Source: Ruania zhangjianzhongii (GTDB lineage Bacteria; Actinomycetota; Actinomycetes; Actinomycetales; Beutenbergiaceae). From it: a stretch of 64,000 nucleotides of DNA. Positions 34,214-42,022 of the stretch are shown here, in pieces. Numbering within the stretch: the first letter of the stretch is position 1; every line of letters begins with the position of its first letter. The notes under the pieces are model-generated. The model did no database searches, had not been told where the DNA came from, and was given only the letters and a program-made list of their open reading frames with translations. The stretch spans positions 744,001-808,000 of the forward strand of contig NZ_CP042828.1 of assembly GCF_008000995.1 (NCBI RefSeq). Reading direction: 5' to 3'. Position numbers and translations under genes: made by a program.

Positions 34214-34939
34214 ATGGGCAGGCATGACACCGACCGCGGACGCTCGTACAGCGCCGCCGTCCAGAGCCAGATGTTGACCGCTACGGCGCCGGGTGGGCCC
34301 GTCACCGCACCCGGTGCTGCCGACAATGCGCGGGACCGGATCCGGGAAGCCGCGATCGAGTCCTTCGCCTACGAGGGATTCGACGTCGGGATGCGGGCGA
34401 TCGCTGCCCGTGCCGGCGTGACGGCAGGATTGATCACCCACTACTACCGGTCGAAGGCCAGGCTGCGTCAGGAGTGCGACGAGTACATGTTGCAGTACTC
34501 CTCCTCTCGCCTGCCCAGCAGCCTTGAGCTCGGCAGCGTGGAGCAGACCCTCACCGGCGACTTGGACTTCCTCACCCAGGCCGTGCACTACACGATCCGC
34601 AGCCTGCGCGAGGGCGGGCTGTTCTGCGACACGTTCCTGACGTTCGTGCTGGAGAACACCCGCGAGCGCATCGGGGCAGGAATCGCCAGTGGCGCCCTGC
34701 AGCCGAGCGACGACGAGGACGCCCGTGCTCGGGTGGTGGTGCGGCACTGCCTCGGTGCCGCGCTGCTCGACTTCGCCCTCGATGCGCCGCGCACCACGGA
34801 CGCCACGGTGGAGTTCCTCCGGGAGTTCTGGACGCACCTGATGGAGCCGATGCTGCACCTGACGAACGGGCGGTCCTTCCGCACCGTGCCCGGATCGGGC
34901 GGCTACCTCGAACGCGCCGGTTTCGCCTCGGCGGACTGA
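34214..34939 (+). CDS. TetR/AcrR-family regulator
   Basis: 241 aa. The N-terminal 60 residues after a basic leader form a TetR HTH (RIREAAIESFAYEGFDVGMRAIAARAGVTAGLITHYYRSKARLRQECDEYM). The C-terminal ligand domain (WTHLMEPMLHLTNG) is unlike known ligand families. ATG 34214 or ATG 34271 could be the start; the first leaves 37 residues ahead of the HTH. It is divergent from the NlpC/P60 gene with shared upstream DNA, so it may act there. That link is inferred only. Confidence 0.85.
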   Translation: MGRHDTDRGRSYSAAVQSQMLTATAPGGPVTAPGAADNARDRIREAAIESFAYEGFDVGMRAIAARAGVTAGLITHYYRSKARLRQECDEYMLQYSSSRLPSSLELGSVEQTLTGDLDFLTQAVHYTIRSLREGGLFCDTFLTFVLENTRERIGAGIASGALQPSDDEDARARVVVRHCLGAALLDFALDAPRTTDATVEFLREFWTHLMEPMLHLTNGRSFRTVPGSGGYLERAGFASAD

Positions 34940-34956
34940 CTACTCCTGCGGCACTC

Positions 34957-34987
34957 GACGGCGCAGCCTCACCCGGGCTGCGCCGTC
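34957..34987. terminator. Two-way hairpin terminator
   Basis: Perfect 12-bp arms GACGGCGCAGCC and complement, 7-nt loop, between convergent tetR and amidotransferase genes. Confidence 0.75.
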
Positions 34988-35084
34988 GTTGCGTGCAGGA
35001 ACACCCCCATCAGGGCGACGGCGGTGCTCGCCCGGCGAGGAACGCCGTCGCCGTGGCGGGCGGGCTGCTCCGGCCAGGGGCGCG

Positions 35085-35819
35085 TCAGTGGCGTGCGTAA
35101 CGACGCACGAACGCCTTCAGCACGCCCGCCGCGTGGGAGACGTCCGCGCGGCGGGCGGCGGAGGCGACCGCGTCAGCCTGGGCCGGTGGGAAATAGCCGT
35201 GCCGGTCGTACACCGCGATCCGGGTGATCAGTCCGTCCGCGTCCAGCTCGGGGTGGAACTGGGTGGCGTACACGTTCTGCCCGACCCGGAACATCTGCAC
35301 CGGGCACCGGGGCGAGGTGGCCAGCAGCACGGCATCCTCGGGGAGCACCCGGCAGGCCTCCTTGTGCCCGACGAACGCATGGAAGGTCTCCGGGACCTCG
35401 GCCAGCAGCGGATCGGCCAGACCGGCCGGGGTCTGCTCGATGAGCACCGCCCCGACCGGTTCGCCATAGACGGTGTCGATCACCCCGCCCCGATGGTTGC
35501 TCAGCGCCGCAATGCCGTAACAGGCGCCGAGGAACGGGAAGTCGCGGGCGACCACCTCGTCCAGCAGTGCGGCCATCTCAGCCTCCACCCGATGCTGCAC
35601 CGGCGACTTGAGCTCGTTGGCGTCCGTGGCGTTGAACGGGCTACCGCCCACGATCACCCCGGAGTAGTCGGAGAGCTGGATCTGCGGTAGCGGTGACGCT
35701 TCCATCCGCACCCGGTGCAGCTGGTCGGTGCTGAGCCCGCCGTAGTGCCCGAATGCCTCGTACTCGGCGTCGGCGGCACGATCCTCGGCGCGGCTGGCCA
35801 GCAGCAGGAAGGGCTTCAC
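35085..35819 (-). CDS. Class-I glutamine amidotransferase-like protein
   Basis: 244 aa. The nucleophile loop FLGACYGIAAL holds the Cys and the C-terminal TQFHPEL holds the His of the class-I (triad) fold. YSGVIVGGSPFNATD is the typical oxyanion strand. No synthetase domain is fused, so it is a stand-alone GMP-synthase-like amidotransferase, often called a peptidase C26-like or GATase1 protein of unknown substrate. Its GTG start at 35819 opens the conserved frame MKPFLLLASR. Confidence 0.84.
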   Translation of the reverse strand: MKPFLLLASRAEDRAADAEYEAFGHYGGLSTDQLHRVRMEASPLPQIQLSDYSGVIVGGSPFNATDANELKSPVQHRVEAEMAALLDEVVARDFPFLGACYGIAALSNHRGGVIDTVYGEPVGAVLIEQTPAGLADPLLAEVPETFHAFVGHKEACRVLPEDAVLLATSPRCPVQMFRVGQNVYATQFHPELDADGLITRIAVYDRHGYFPPAQADAVASAARRADVSHAAGVLKAFVRRYARH

Positions 35820-35827
35820 GGCCGGAC

Positions 35828-36148
35828 TCAGGTAATGAGGAAGAAGGCGGCCAGCATCGCCGACCAGCTGAGCAGCACGAGCGCCCCTAGTGCCACCGCC
35901 GCCTCCGCGAGTCCGCGGCCCCGGAGCCGGTTCCGGGCGATCTGCCGCAGCGCGATGATGCCCACGATGACCGCGGCCAGGGACGGTATGAAGGTGATGA
36001 TGCCCAGCAGGGCGCAGAGGAACGCGACCATTGCTGCCGCACTGGACTTCGGCTGCGGGGTGAAGTAGCCAGGGCCGGCGAAGGTGACGGCCGGATCGGG
36101 CATCGGCAACGTGTAGGCGTTGTCGTAGGGGGAGGTGCCGACGCTCAT
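35828..36148 (-). CDS. DUF4190-type small membrane protein
   Basis: 106 aa. A proline-rich 40-residue start is followed by two transmembrane helices (AAAMVAFLCALLGIITFIPSLAAVIVGIIALRQI and LAEAAVALGALVLLSWSAMLAAFFLIT) joined by RQIARNRLRGRGLAEAA. This is the usual DUF4190 layout of actinobacteria. It starts 1 bp after the LytR_C gene stop and lies 8 bp before the amidotransferase gene, so the three genes probably share a message. Confidence 0.8.
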   Translation of the reverse strand: MSVGTSPYDNAYTLPMPDPAVTFAGPGYFTPQPKSSAAAMVAFLCALLGIITFIPSLAAVIVGIIALRQIARNRLRGRGLAEAAVALGALVLLSWSAMLAAFFLIT

Positions 36149-36149
36149 C

Positions 36150-36773
36150 TCAGCCCTCCGCCTGCTCACCGGAGTCGGTCGGCGTGGCCGTGGCCAGCGG
36201 GGTGCACTCCGCGGCGGCCGGGATCGGCGCCTCCGGATCGATGGCGATCTCGTCGTCGGCGCGCAGGTCCTCGAACTCCGCACCGATCACGACGTCGATG
36301 GTCTCGCCGCTGCGGGAGTCCACCTCGATGGTCGCGTCGGCGAACAGCTGGGCCGCTGTGAAGGCCGCCGGCAGGCCCTGAGGCCCGGCAATGATCCGAG
36401 CCTCACCGGCGAACCGGGACTCGGCGTTCGCCTGGTTGCCGACCGCGATCCCCTGCTCGGTGAGAGCGGTGGCAGCGGTGGCGGCCAGACCCTGGCGGTC
36501 GGTGCCGTTGAGCACGTTCGCGGAGATCTCCGAGAGCGGGACGAACGTCGCGTTCTCCGGTGGGCACGGCATGCTCGCACCGGCGTCGGTGGGCTCCGGC
36601 GAGTTGATGGCCACGGTGAACGGGCTGGGCAGGATGCCCGTCCAGATCGCGCCGGCCGCTAGTCCGCCGACCAACATCACGGCGATCAGGGTGCCGAAAA
36701 TGACGGTCTGCCGTTGCTGCAGGTGCCGGCGCCGTGCGGCGCGGGCACGGACCCGGGACTGCTGCGTGCTCAC
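36150..36773 (-). CDS. LytR C-terminal-domain protein (membrane-anchored)
   Basis: 207 aa. A basic cytosolic start (RVRARAARRRHLQQRQ), a transmembrane helix (TVIFGTLIAVMLVGGLAAGAIWTGIL), and an external LytR_C-type domain (VPLSEISANVLNGTDRQGLAATAATALTEQGIAVGNQANAES) are seen. LytR_C domains accompany wall-teichoic-acid and cell-wall ligases but have no known catalysis on their own. It opens a probable operon with the DUF4190 and amidotransferase genes. Confidence 0.82.
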   Translation of the reverse strand: MSTQQSRVRARAARRRHLQQRQTVIFGTLIAVMLVGGLAAGAIWTGILPSPFTVAINSPEPTDAGASMPCPPENATFVPLSEISANVLNGTDRQGLAATAATALTEQGIAVGNQANAESRFAGEARIIAGPQGLPAAFTAAQLFADATIEVDSRSGETIDVVIGAEFEDLRADDEIAIDPEAPIPAAAECTPLATATPTDSGEQAEG

Positions 36774-36822
36774 GTGCTGAACCTACACGTGCGGCACCGC
36801 AAGTTTGCGGCAGACATCGCTC

Positions 36823-37116
36823 TTACAGCTCCAGGACGCGGGCGTGCAGGATGTTCCGCTGGTGCAGCGCCGCGCGCAGCGCCCGGTGCAGGCCGTCCTC
36901 GAGGTAGAGCTGACCGCGCCACTGCACCACGTGGGCGAACAGGTCACCATAGAAGGTGGAGTCTTCGGAAAGCAGGCTGCGCAGGTCGAGAGTGGACTTG
37001 GTGGTGATCAGTTCGTCAAGGCGGATCTGGCGCGGCGGCACTTCCGCCCACTCCTTCGGGGTGCGCAGCCCGTGGTCGGGGTAGGGGCGTTGGTCGCCCA
37101 CGGACTTGAAGATCAC
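36823..37116 (-). CDS. Conserved actinobacterial protein (often labelled VapB antitoxin)
   Basis: 97 aa, no transmembrane segment. MIFKSVGDQRPYPDHGLRTPKEWAEVPPRQIRLDELITTKSTLDLRSLLSEDSTFYGDLFAHVVQWRG is a widespread actinobacterial frame that annotation pipelines call VapB-family. No toxin gene is adjacent (the gene upstream is a small membrane protein on the other strand), so the antitoxin label is doubtful. GTG 37114-37116 is the start. Confidence 0.65.
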   Translation of the reverse strand: MIFKSVGDQRPYPDHGLRTPKEWAEVPPRQIRLDELITTKSTLDLRSLLSEDSTFYGDLFAHVVQWRGQLYLEDGLHRALRAALHQRNILHARVLEL

Positions 37117-37267
37117 TCAGCCGATCCTAGGCGAGAACAGCAGGTGGGGCCTCATCCTCTCGGGGGATTCCCGACTGTGCGGAGTAGTCCGGGAGAGGTG
37201 GTGACGGTCAGGACCGTGTCCCGGTGAGGTGGGTCGGCGGGCGGGGGGCGGTCGTTAGGCTGAGGTG

Positions 37268-37471
37268 ATGTCAGCACGGCGAGACTCCCAGCCCGGTTCA
37301 GCGATCCAGATCATTGCGCCTGCCGCGGTGGGCATCGGGTGCGGTATCGCGATGAGCGAGCTGACCGAGTGGCAGTGGTGGATCAGGTATCCGCTGATCC
37401 TGGTGGCCGTGTTCGTCGCTGCGCTGCTGGTCCAAGGGCTTCGGGAGCGGCGCACGCGAACGCGGTCCTGA
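37268..37471 (+). CDS. Small membrane protein
   Basis: 67 aa. Two hydrophobic stretches (SAIQIIAPAAVGIGCGIAM and YPLILVAVFVAALLVQGL) and a basic tail RERRTRTRS. No family is recognised; the coding quality is fair and the reading frame is well placed between divergent and convergent genes. Confidence 0.5.
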   Translation: MSARRDSQPGSAIQIIAPAAVGIGCGIAMSELTEWQWWIRYPLILVAVFVAALLVQGLRERRTRTRS

Positions 37472-37520
37472 CCGGGCGCTGACGCGCCGGCGGGGGAGCG
37501 GGGCCGAGCTGTCCGCACCC

Positions 37521-38546
37521 TCACCCGCGGGTGAGGGTGCGGACGAGGCTGTTGCGGGTCCGGGCGCTGCGCCCTGAGGCCAGTGCCACATTCATCAGAA
37601 TGCTGGACGTGGCCCTGATCAGCTGCGGGGACACCAGGCGGCGCCAGCGGTACCGGCGCAGTGCCTCGGCGGGTGGGTAGTGATTCAGCAGGGTGCCGAG
37701 GGCGACGGCGTCGAGTATCGATTCGCAGGCACCTCGTCCGGCGTTCGGGGTCATCGCATGGGCGGCATCGCCGATCAGCACCGTGCGGCCGCGGACGAGC
37801 GCGGGCAGGGTACGGGAGATGTGGATCCCGTTGATGAGAGTCTGGTCAGGCCGGGCAGCGGCGAGAGTGTCCTGCACCTGTGCGGGGAAGTGCCCGCTGG
37901 TGTGCCTCAGGTGGCGCAGACCGTGCTCGGTGCTCTCGAAGCGCTGCTCGGGGAACGCGGTGAACCAGTTGGTGTGGTGTGCCGAGACCGGGGTGATGCC
38001 GAACAGCTGACCGTTGCCCCAGTACTCGGTGACCTCGCCGTGGGCGAGGTCACTCTCGATCACGCCTCGGATGACTGTGGTGCCGGGTGATCGAGCGGCG
38101 GCTCTCCTGCCCCAGTGGTCGCGGCGGACCACGCTGCGGGCACCGTCGGCGCCGACGATGACCTCGCCGGTGAGGAGTCGGCTGTCCGAGACTCGTCCCG
38201 CTCGCTGGTGCGCGCGTGCTGGCAGCGCTGTGCGCAGGAGGTGATGCAGCGTGGTGCGGGCAATCATCACCACGTCCTGCCGAGGAAGGTGGATCAGCGC
38301 GCGGTCATCGGCGGTTCGGATCGTCGCCGTCGCGGCGTGCACGCCGCGGTCGCGGACGGCCGCGCCGATGCCGATCTGGTCCAGTGCCGTCATCGCCGGT
38401 GGCCAGAGCCCGAACGCCGTTCCCACCTCGCGCTCCTCGGGTCGGCGCCGGTGTTCGTGCACGATGACGTCCCACTCGGGGCGCTGCAGCGTGAGTGCCA
38501 GGGTCAGTCCGGCGATCCCGCCTCCGACGATGTGAATGGTCGTCAT
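37521..38546 (-). CDS. FAD-dependent monooxygenase
   Basis: 341 aa. The FAD-binding N-terminus IHIVGGGIAGLTLALTL and the FAD/NADH motif VLIGDAAHAMTPNAGRGA are present, with the linking GADGARSVVRRD. It belongs to the p-hydroxybenzoate-hydroxylase-like aromatic monooxygenases. ATG 38546 is the start; a frame to 38564 adds six residues. A palindromic operator lies in the 38-bp gap to the divergent TetR gene, which is likely its repressor. Confidence 0.85.
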   Translation of the reverse strand: MTTIHIVGGGIAGLTLALTLQRPEWDVIVHEHRRRPEEREVGTAFGLWPPAMTALDQIGIGAAVRDRGVHAATATIRTADDRALIHLPRQDVVMIARTTLHHLLRTALPARAHQRAGRVSDSRLLTGEVIVGADGARSVVRRDHWGRRAAARSPGTTVIRGVIESDLAHGEVTEYWGNGQLFGITPVSAHHTNWFTAFPEQRFESTEHGLRHLRHTSGHFPAQVQDTLAAARPDQTLINGIHISRTLPALVRGRTVLIGDAAHAMTPNAGRGACESILDAVALGTLLNHYPPAEALRRYRWRRLVSPQLIRATSSILMNVALASGRSARTRNSLVRTLTRG

Positions 38547-38557
38547 GCCGCCACGAT

Positions 38558-38571
38558 ACAACATTTGTTGT
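38558..38571. promoter_or_regulatory. Palindromic operator ACAACA-TT-TGTTGT
   Basis: Perfect 6-2-6 inverted repeat in the 38-bp divergent gap between the monooxygenase and the TetR regulator. It could control both. Confidence 0.65.
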
Positions 38572-38584
38572 TAGCCTGGAAGGT

Positions 38585-39178
38585 ATGGGACGACGGGACG
38601 ATCTGATGGCCGCCGCACTGCTGGTCCTGGCCGAGGGTGGGCTGAAGGGCCTGACGCACCGGGCCGTCGACGCCCGGGCCGGCTTGCCCAGCGGGAGCGC
38701 GGCGAACCTCTTCCGGACCCGGGAGAGTCTGGTGCGGGCGTTGCTCGAGGAGATGGAGCGTCAGGACTGGGGCTACGTCACTGCGGCCGGTGGCCCGGGA
38801 GGCTCGCGCGACACCGAGGAGCTGGTGCGGATGCTAGCCGATGTCACGGTGCAGATGGCCGAACCGGCCCAGGCGCCGGTGACTCGGGCGCGACTGTCCC
38901 TCTCGCTTGCCTACCCGGACGATGTCCGTGCCGGTCATGCCCGACTCCTCGCCAGCTTGGTGCGGTTGCTGGCATCAGCGGGGATCGATGATCCGCAGCT
39001 GCGCGCGGTGGGAGTCGCGGCGCTGCTCGATGGCACCCTCCTGCACACTCTGACCGTCTCGCCCGGGCCGGTGGATCGGGCGGGGCTCGAGCGCAGTATT
39101 CGCCGGCTGTTGGCCGAGCCGGTCGCCGGTGATGGATCGGCCCGGTCAGGCGGCACTGAAGACCGGTCGGTCAGGTGA
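38585..39178 (+). CDS. TetR-family regulator of the monooxygenase
   Basis: 197 aa. The N-terminal HTH is RRDDLMAAALLVLAEGGLKGLTHRAVDARAGLPSGSAANLFRTRESLVRALL; the remaining 130 residues are a helical ligand-binding domain. ATG 38585 is used because the HTH begins there and GGAAGG precedes it. It faces the monooxygenase gene across a perfect palindrome, a common repressor-target layout. Its last 33 bases overlap antisense with the SnoaL-like gene. Confidence 0.85.
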   Translation: MGRRDDLMAAALLVLAEGGLKGLTHRAVDARAGLPSGSAANLFRTRESLVRALLEEMERQDWGYVTAAGGPGGSRDTEELVRMLADVTVQMAEPAQAPVTRARLSLSLAYPDDVRAGHARLLASLVRLLASAGIDDPQLRAVGVAALLDGTLLHTLTVSPGPVDRAGLERSIRRLLAEPVAGDGSARSGGTEDRSVR

Positions 39179-39601
39179 GACCTCCTCGTCGTCGGGAACA
39201 CCCATGTTTTGGCAGGCCGACAGCAGCCACCGGCCCTGCTCTTTCGCCAGGATCCACAGCGGCGACCCCACGTCGGTGCCGTCGGGCGCCCGGTACACCT
39301 GGCGCAGCTTGACCGCCGCGACGTCCGGCCGAATGAACATCACATGCTCGAGGGTGAAGGTCACCGAGAGGCCGGTCATGCCGCCGGGCAGTGTCCGGCG
39401 AGTGAACGAGGCGATCGCCTCGAGGCCGTACAGGCGCTTGCCGCCGCCGGTGGTCCAGATCGCATCGGGTCGGAAGAGCTCGAGGAACTCTTCGGGTTGC
39501 TCGTTGTTCTGGGCGTGTTCGACGGTGGCCACGACGTCTCGGATGGCGTCGAGCTCGCTCGTGGATCCTTCGGGCGGCGAGGTGGTTGCTGTGCTGTTCA
39601 T
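39146..39601 (-). CDS. SnoaL/DUF4440-like protein (SgcJ/EcaC family)
   Basis: 151 aa, NTF2-like alpha/beta fold: residues 20-135 show IRDVVATVEHAQNNEQPEEFLELFRPDAIWTTGGGKRLYGLEAIASFTRRTL. It ends in a wall of beta strands (VKLRQVYRAPDGT, ILAKEQGRWLLSACQNMGV). The family is labelled SgcJ/EcaC oxidoreductase but catalysis is not shown. The stop overlaps the TetR gene by 33 bp. Confidence 0.78.
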   Translation of the reverse strand: MNSTATTSPPEGSTSELDAIRDVVATVEHAQNNEQPEEFLELFRPDAIWTTGGGKRLYGLEAIASFTRRTLPGGMTGLSVTFTLEHVMFIRPDVAAVKLRQVYRAPDGTDVGSPLWILAKEQGRWLLSACQNMGVPDDEEVSPDRPVFSAA

Positions 39602-39682
39602 GACGTGGATTCCTTTCGTGGGGTTGAGATCTACGGTGGGGCCGAGCTCAATGGTGGGTTGAGGTCAGCGGTGAGGTTGAGA

Positions 39683-40519
39683 TCAACCGAGATGATCGCC
39701 TTCGGCGTGCGGGTGGGTTGCCGGACTGCTGGAGCGGGGCTCCCCGTAGCGGGCGGAGAGATAGCCGCGCCAGGTACGCACGCCGCGAGGTGCCGCCGAC
39801 GTGGTGAGGTGACCGGCCCGGAACGCCTTCCCCAGCTTTCCCCGGACGCGCACGGGGAGGATGTAGCGGCGGGTACCGGTCGCCGTCGACCACTGCTCGG
39901 CCGCGAGGCGAAGGTCGAGTACCTCCGGGCCGGCGAACTCCTCGATCCGGCTGCTCGGTCCAGCGCGTGTGGCCGCGTGGATCCGTTCGGCGACGTCTGC
40001 GGTGTCGACCGGTTGGGCGAGCACTCTGCGGTCGCCGACCAGGAGGCCGGCCCTGGCGAGCGAGTGGAACGTCTGGTCGACGAAGTCGTGAAACTGCCCC
40101 AGCCGCAGGATGCTCGCGGGGACCGGCCCACTGGCGACCACGCGCTCCGCCTCGGTCTTGGTGCGGAAGTATCCCCAGGGGATCCGGTCACACCCGATGA
40201 TCGAGGTATAGAGGAGGTGCGCGACGTTGGCCGCGGCTGCCTCCTCGAGCAGTCGCCGGGTGCCGTGGACCTCCACCTCGCGGGTGTAGCCCCGCCGGTA
40301 AGGGGCCGAGGCCAGGTGGATGATGGCGCCCACTCCGTCGACCGCTCGAGCAATCCCCGCTCCGGTGGTGACGTCGCCGGTGAGCCAGCTGACTGCTGCG
40401 GAGGGCTGCTGCTGCCCTCGACTCAGTGCCCGCACCGGCGTACCTGCGGCGACCAGCCGGGCGATGACCGCCCGGCCGAGCATGCCCGTCGCACCCGTGA
40501 CCAGGACTGGTGACGTCAT
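39683..40519 (-). CDS. NAD(P)H-binding SDR-like (NmrA/epimerase) protein
   Basis: 278 aa. The N-terminal Rossmann motif VTGATGMLGRAVI is complete. IIHLASAPYRRG and LLYTSIIGCDRIPWGYFRTKTEAERVV (with Tyr-x3-Lys) show an extended/atypical SDR of the NmrA kind. It shares an ATGA overlap with the DoxX gene upstream, and both lie behind an ECF41-type promoter facing the sigma gene. Such an oxidoreductase is the known partner type of ECF41 sigma factors. Confidence 0.83.
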   Translation of the reverse strand: MTSPVLVTGATGMLGRAVIARLVAAGTPVRALSRGQQQPSAAVSWLTGDVTTGAGIARAVDGVGAIIHLASAPYRRGYTREVEVHGTRRLLEEAAAANVAHLLYTSIIGCDRIPWGYFRTKTEAERVVASGPVPASILRLGQFHDFVDQTFHSLARAGLLVGDRRVLAQPVDTADVAERIHAATRAGPSSRIEEFAGPEVLDLRLAAEQWSTATGTRRYILPVRVRGKLGKAFRAGHLTTSAAPRGVRTWRGYLSARYGEPRSSSPATHPHAEGDHLG

Positions 40520-40824
40520 CGGACGATGGCGAGCGCGAGCGTGGTGACCGCGAGGGCGAGGAACAGTAGCGGACTGGCCAGGCTGCGATGGGCGCCGGCT
40601 CGAAGGTGGGTGATCACCGCCCCCAGGAAGTACAGAACGAGACCGGTGGCAGCGGCGAGCCCGATGGCGGGTAGCCCGAGCAGGCCCAGCAGCAGACCGA
40701 GCGCCCCGGCCGCCTGAAGGCTCGCCAGAACGGGTAGCCAGCGTGGCTGCACCTTGATCTCGGTGAGCGTGTCGGTGATGAACCTGGCGCCCGTGAAGGA
40801 GGCGAGGGCCCCGGCAGCATTCAC
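40516..40824 (-). CDS. DoxX-like membrane protein
   Basis: 102 aa, with four hydrophobic helices; ARFITDTLTEIKVQPRWLPVLASLQAAGALGLLLGLLGLPAIGLAAATGLVLYFLGAVITHLRAG is the DoxX-like (DUF4267-like) core. The start is GTG 40824, but the frame above it (reading FYTIITIVTIAV) looks like the usual N-terminal helix and has no ATG/GTG/TTG at its head. A non-canonical ATC near 40860 is possible. The stop overlaps the SDR start by four bases. Confidence 0.78.
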   Translation of the reverse strand: MNAAGALASFTGARFITDTLTEIKVQPRWLPVLASLQAAGALGLLLGLLGLPAIGLAAATGLVLYFLGAVITHLRAGAHRSLASPLLFLALAVTTLALAIVR

Positions 40825-40912
40825 CGCAATGGTGACGATGGTGATGATCGTGTAGAAGATGGTCTGAGCCGTTTCTCTCCGGAAGCGTCAGGGGCGACGC
40901 TCTACCGGTGAT

Positions 40913-40939
40913 GACGACGTAGCCCCGGCAAGTGTGACG
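40913..40939 (-). promoter_or_regulatory. ECF41-type promoter CGTCACA-N16-CGTC
   Basis: On the minus strand CGTCACA (40939-40933) is followed after exactly 16 bases by CGTC (40916-40913). It matches the ECF41 consensus TGTCACA-N16-CGTC except at the first base. It faces the DoxX-SDR pair and is 80 bp from the sigma gene start. Confidence 0.7.
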
Positions 40940-41019
40940 TCGGGTGGTTGGCGGCCACGTCACGTTCCGGGTCTCTGGATCGTCATGTGGAGTAGTGGCT
41001 GGAAGAGAGAGGAAGGGTG

Positions 41020-41919
41020 ATGGAGGAGGTCTTCGAGGACAAGGCGCTGTTGATGAATATCGCCTACCGACTGCTCGGCACGGTTTCCGAGGCGGAGGAT
41101 GCTGTCCAGGACGCGTTCGTGCGGTGGTACTCGCTGGAGGAGGGGGAGCGGGACCGGGTCGCCTCGCCCACCGGCTGGCTGGTCACGGTCACGACGAGGA
41201 TCTGCCTGGACGTGCTCGGCTCTGCCCGGGTGCGACGCGAGCGCTACGTGGGGGAGTGGTTGCCGGAGCCGGTGCCGACGGCCGCGCGCTGGACCAGCCA
41301 CAGTGTCACCGATCAGGCGATCGACCCCGCCGACAGGGTCTCTCTCGACGAGTCGCTGGGCATGGCGCTCCTGGTGGTGCTGGAATCGATGACACCTGCC
41401 GAGCGGGTCTCGTTCACCTTGCACGACGTGTTCGGGTACACCTTCGCCGAGGTCGGCGCGATGGTCGGCCGCTCGGAACAGGCCTGCCGGCGGCTCGCCT
41501 CCTCGGCGCGGCATCGCGTGCGACAGGCTCGCCGTGCTCGGGCCACCGCGAGTGAGCATGCGCTCGTCGTCTCCCGGTTCAAGGAGGCGCTGGTGACCGG
41601 TGATCTCGACGGGCTGATGGCCTCCCTCGACCCGGAGGCGACAGTGGTTCCCGACGGCCGTGGCATCGTTGCTGCCGCTCTCGAGCCTGTCGTTGGCGCA
41701 GAGCGCATCGCGAGCTACCTGCTCGCCATCCGCGAGCAGGTGCCCGAGATGACCGTCACCGTGACGGCGGTGAACGGACGCGCCGGACTGGTCAGTCGCG
41801 ACGGGGCAGGGCATCCGCTCGCGGTGATGGCGGTCGACGTCGCCGGCGACCGGATCGTCTGCCTCTGGGCGATCCGGAATCCGGAGAAGCTCAGCGCGTA
41901 CGCAACTGAGGAGCCGTGA
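41020..41919 (+). CDS. sigJ: ECF41-family sigma factor (SigJ-like)
   Basis: 299 aa. Sigma-70 region 2 (LMNIAYRLLGTVSEAEDAVQDAFVRWY) and region 4 (PAERVSFTLHDVFGYTFAEVGAMVGRSEQACRRLASSARHRVRQARR) are followed by a fused C-terminal SnoaL-like domain of about 130 residues. That domain is the hallmark of ECF41 factors, in which it controls activity in place of an anti-sigma factor. The ATG has AGAGGAAGG upstream. Its own target promoter, with the family motif, lies in the divergent region and drives the DoxX-SDR pair. Confidence 0.9.
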   Translation: MEEVFEDKALLMNIAYRLLGTVSEAEDAVQDAFVRWYSLEEGERDRVASPTGWLVTVTTRICLDVLGSARVRRERYVGEWLPEPVPTAARWTSHSVTDQAIDPADRVSLDESLGMALLVVLESMTPAERVSFTLHDVFGYTFAEVGAMVGRSEQACRRLASSARHRVRQARRARATASEHALVVSRFKEALVTGDLDGLMASLDPEATVVPDGRGIVAAALEPVVGAERIASYLLAIREQVPEMTVTVTAVNGRAGLVSRDGAGHPLAVMAVDVAGDRIVCLWAIRNPEKLSAYATEEP

Positions 41920-41987
41920 TCCCGGCGGGCGGACCGCCGTCGTGCTGTACCAGAAGCGCAGGGCGCAGGACCGCTCGCTACACATAA

Positions 41988-42016
41988 TTCACAAACTAGT
42001 GAAATCAGTGTAAGTT
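41988..42016 (+). promoter_or_regulatory. Promoter and operator of the ABC exporter operon
   Basis: -35 TTCACA (41988-41993), 17-bp spacer, -10 TAAGTT (42011-42016), and the ATG 7 nt after the -10 (leaderless). The inverted repeat TTCAC-N6-GTGAA (41988-42003) covers the -35 and may be the operator of the regulator encoded third in the operon. Confidence 0.7.
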
Positions 42017-42022
42017 GACCCT

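Noticed and set aside
36823-37116. VapB antitoxin with a nearby toxin
   Set aside because: No PIN-domain or other toxin gene is adjacent, so the toxin-antitoxin label is not supported by context.
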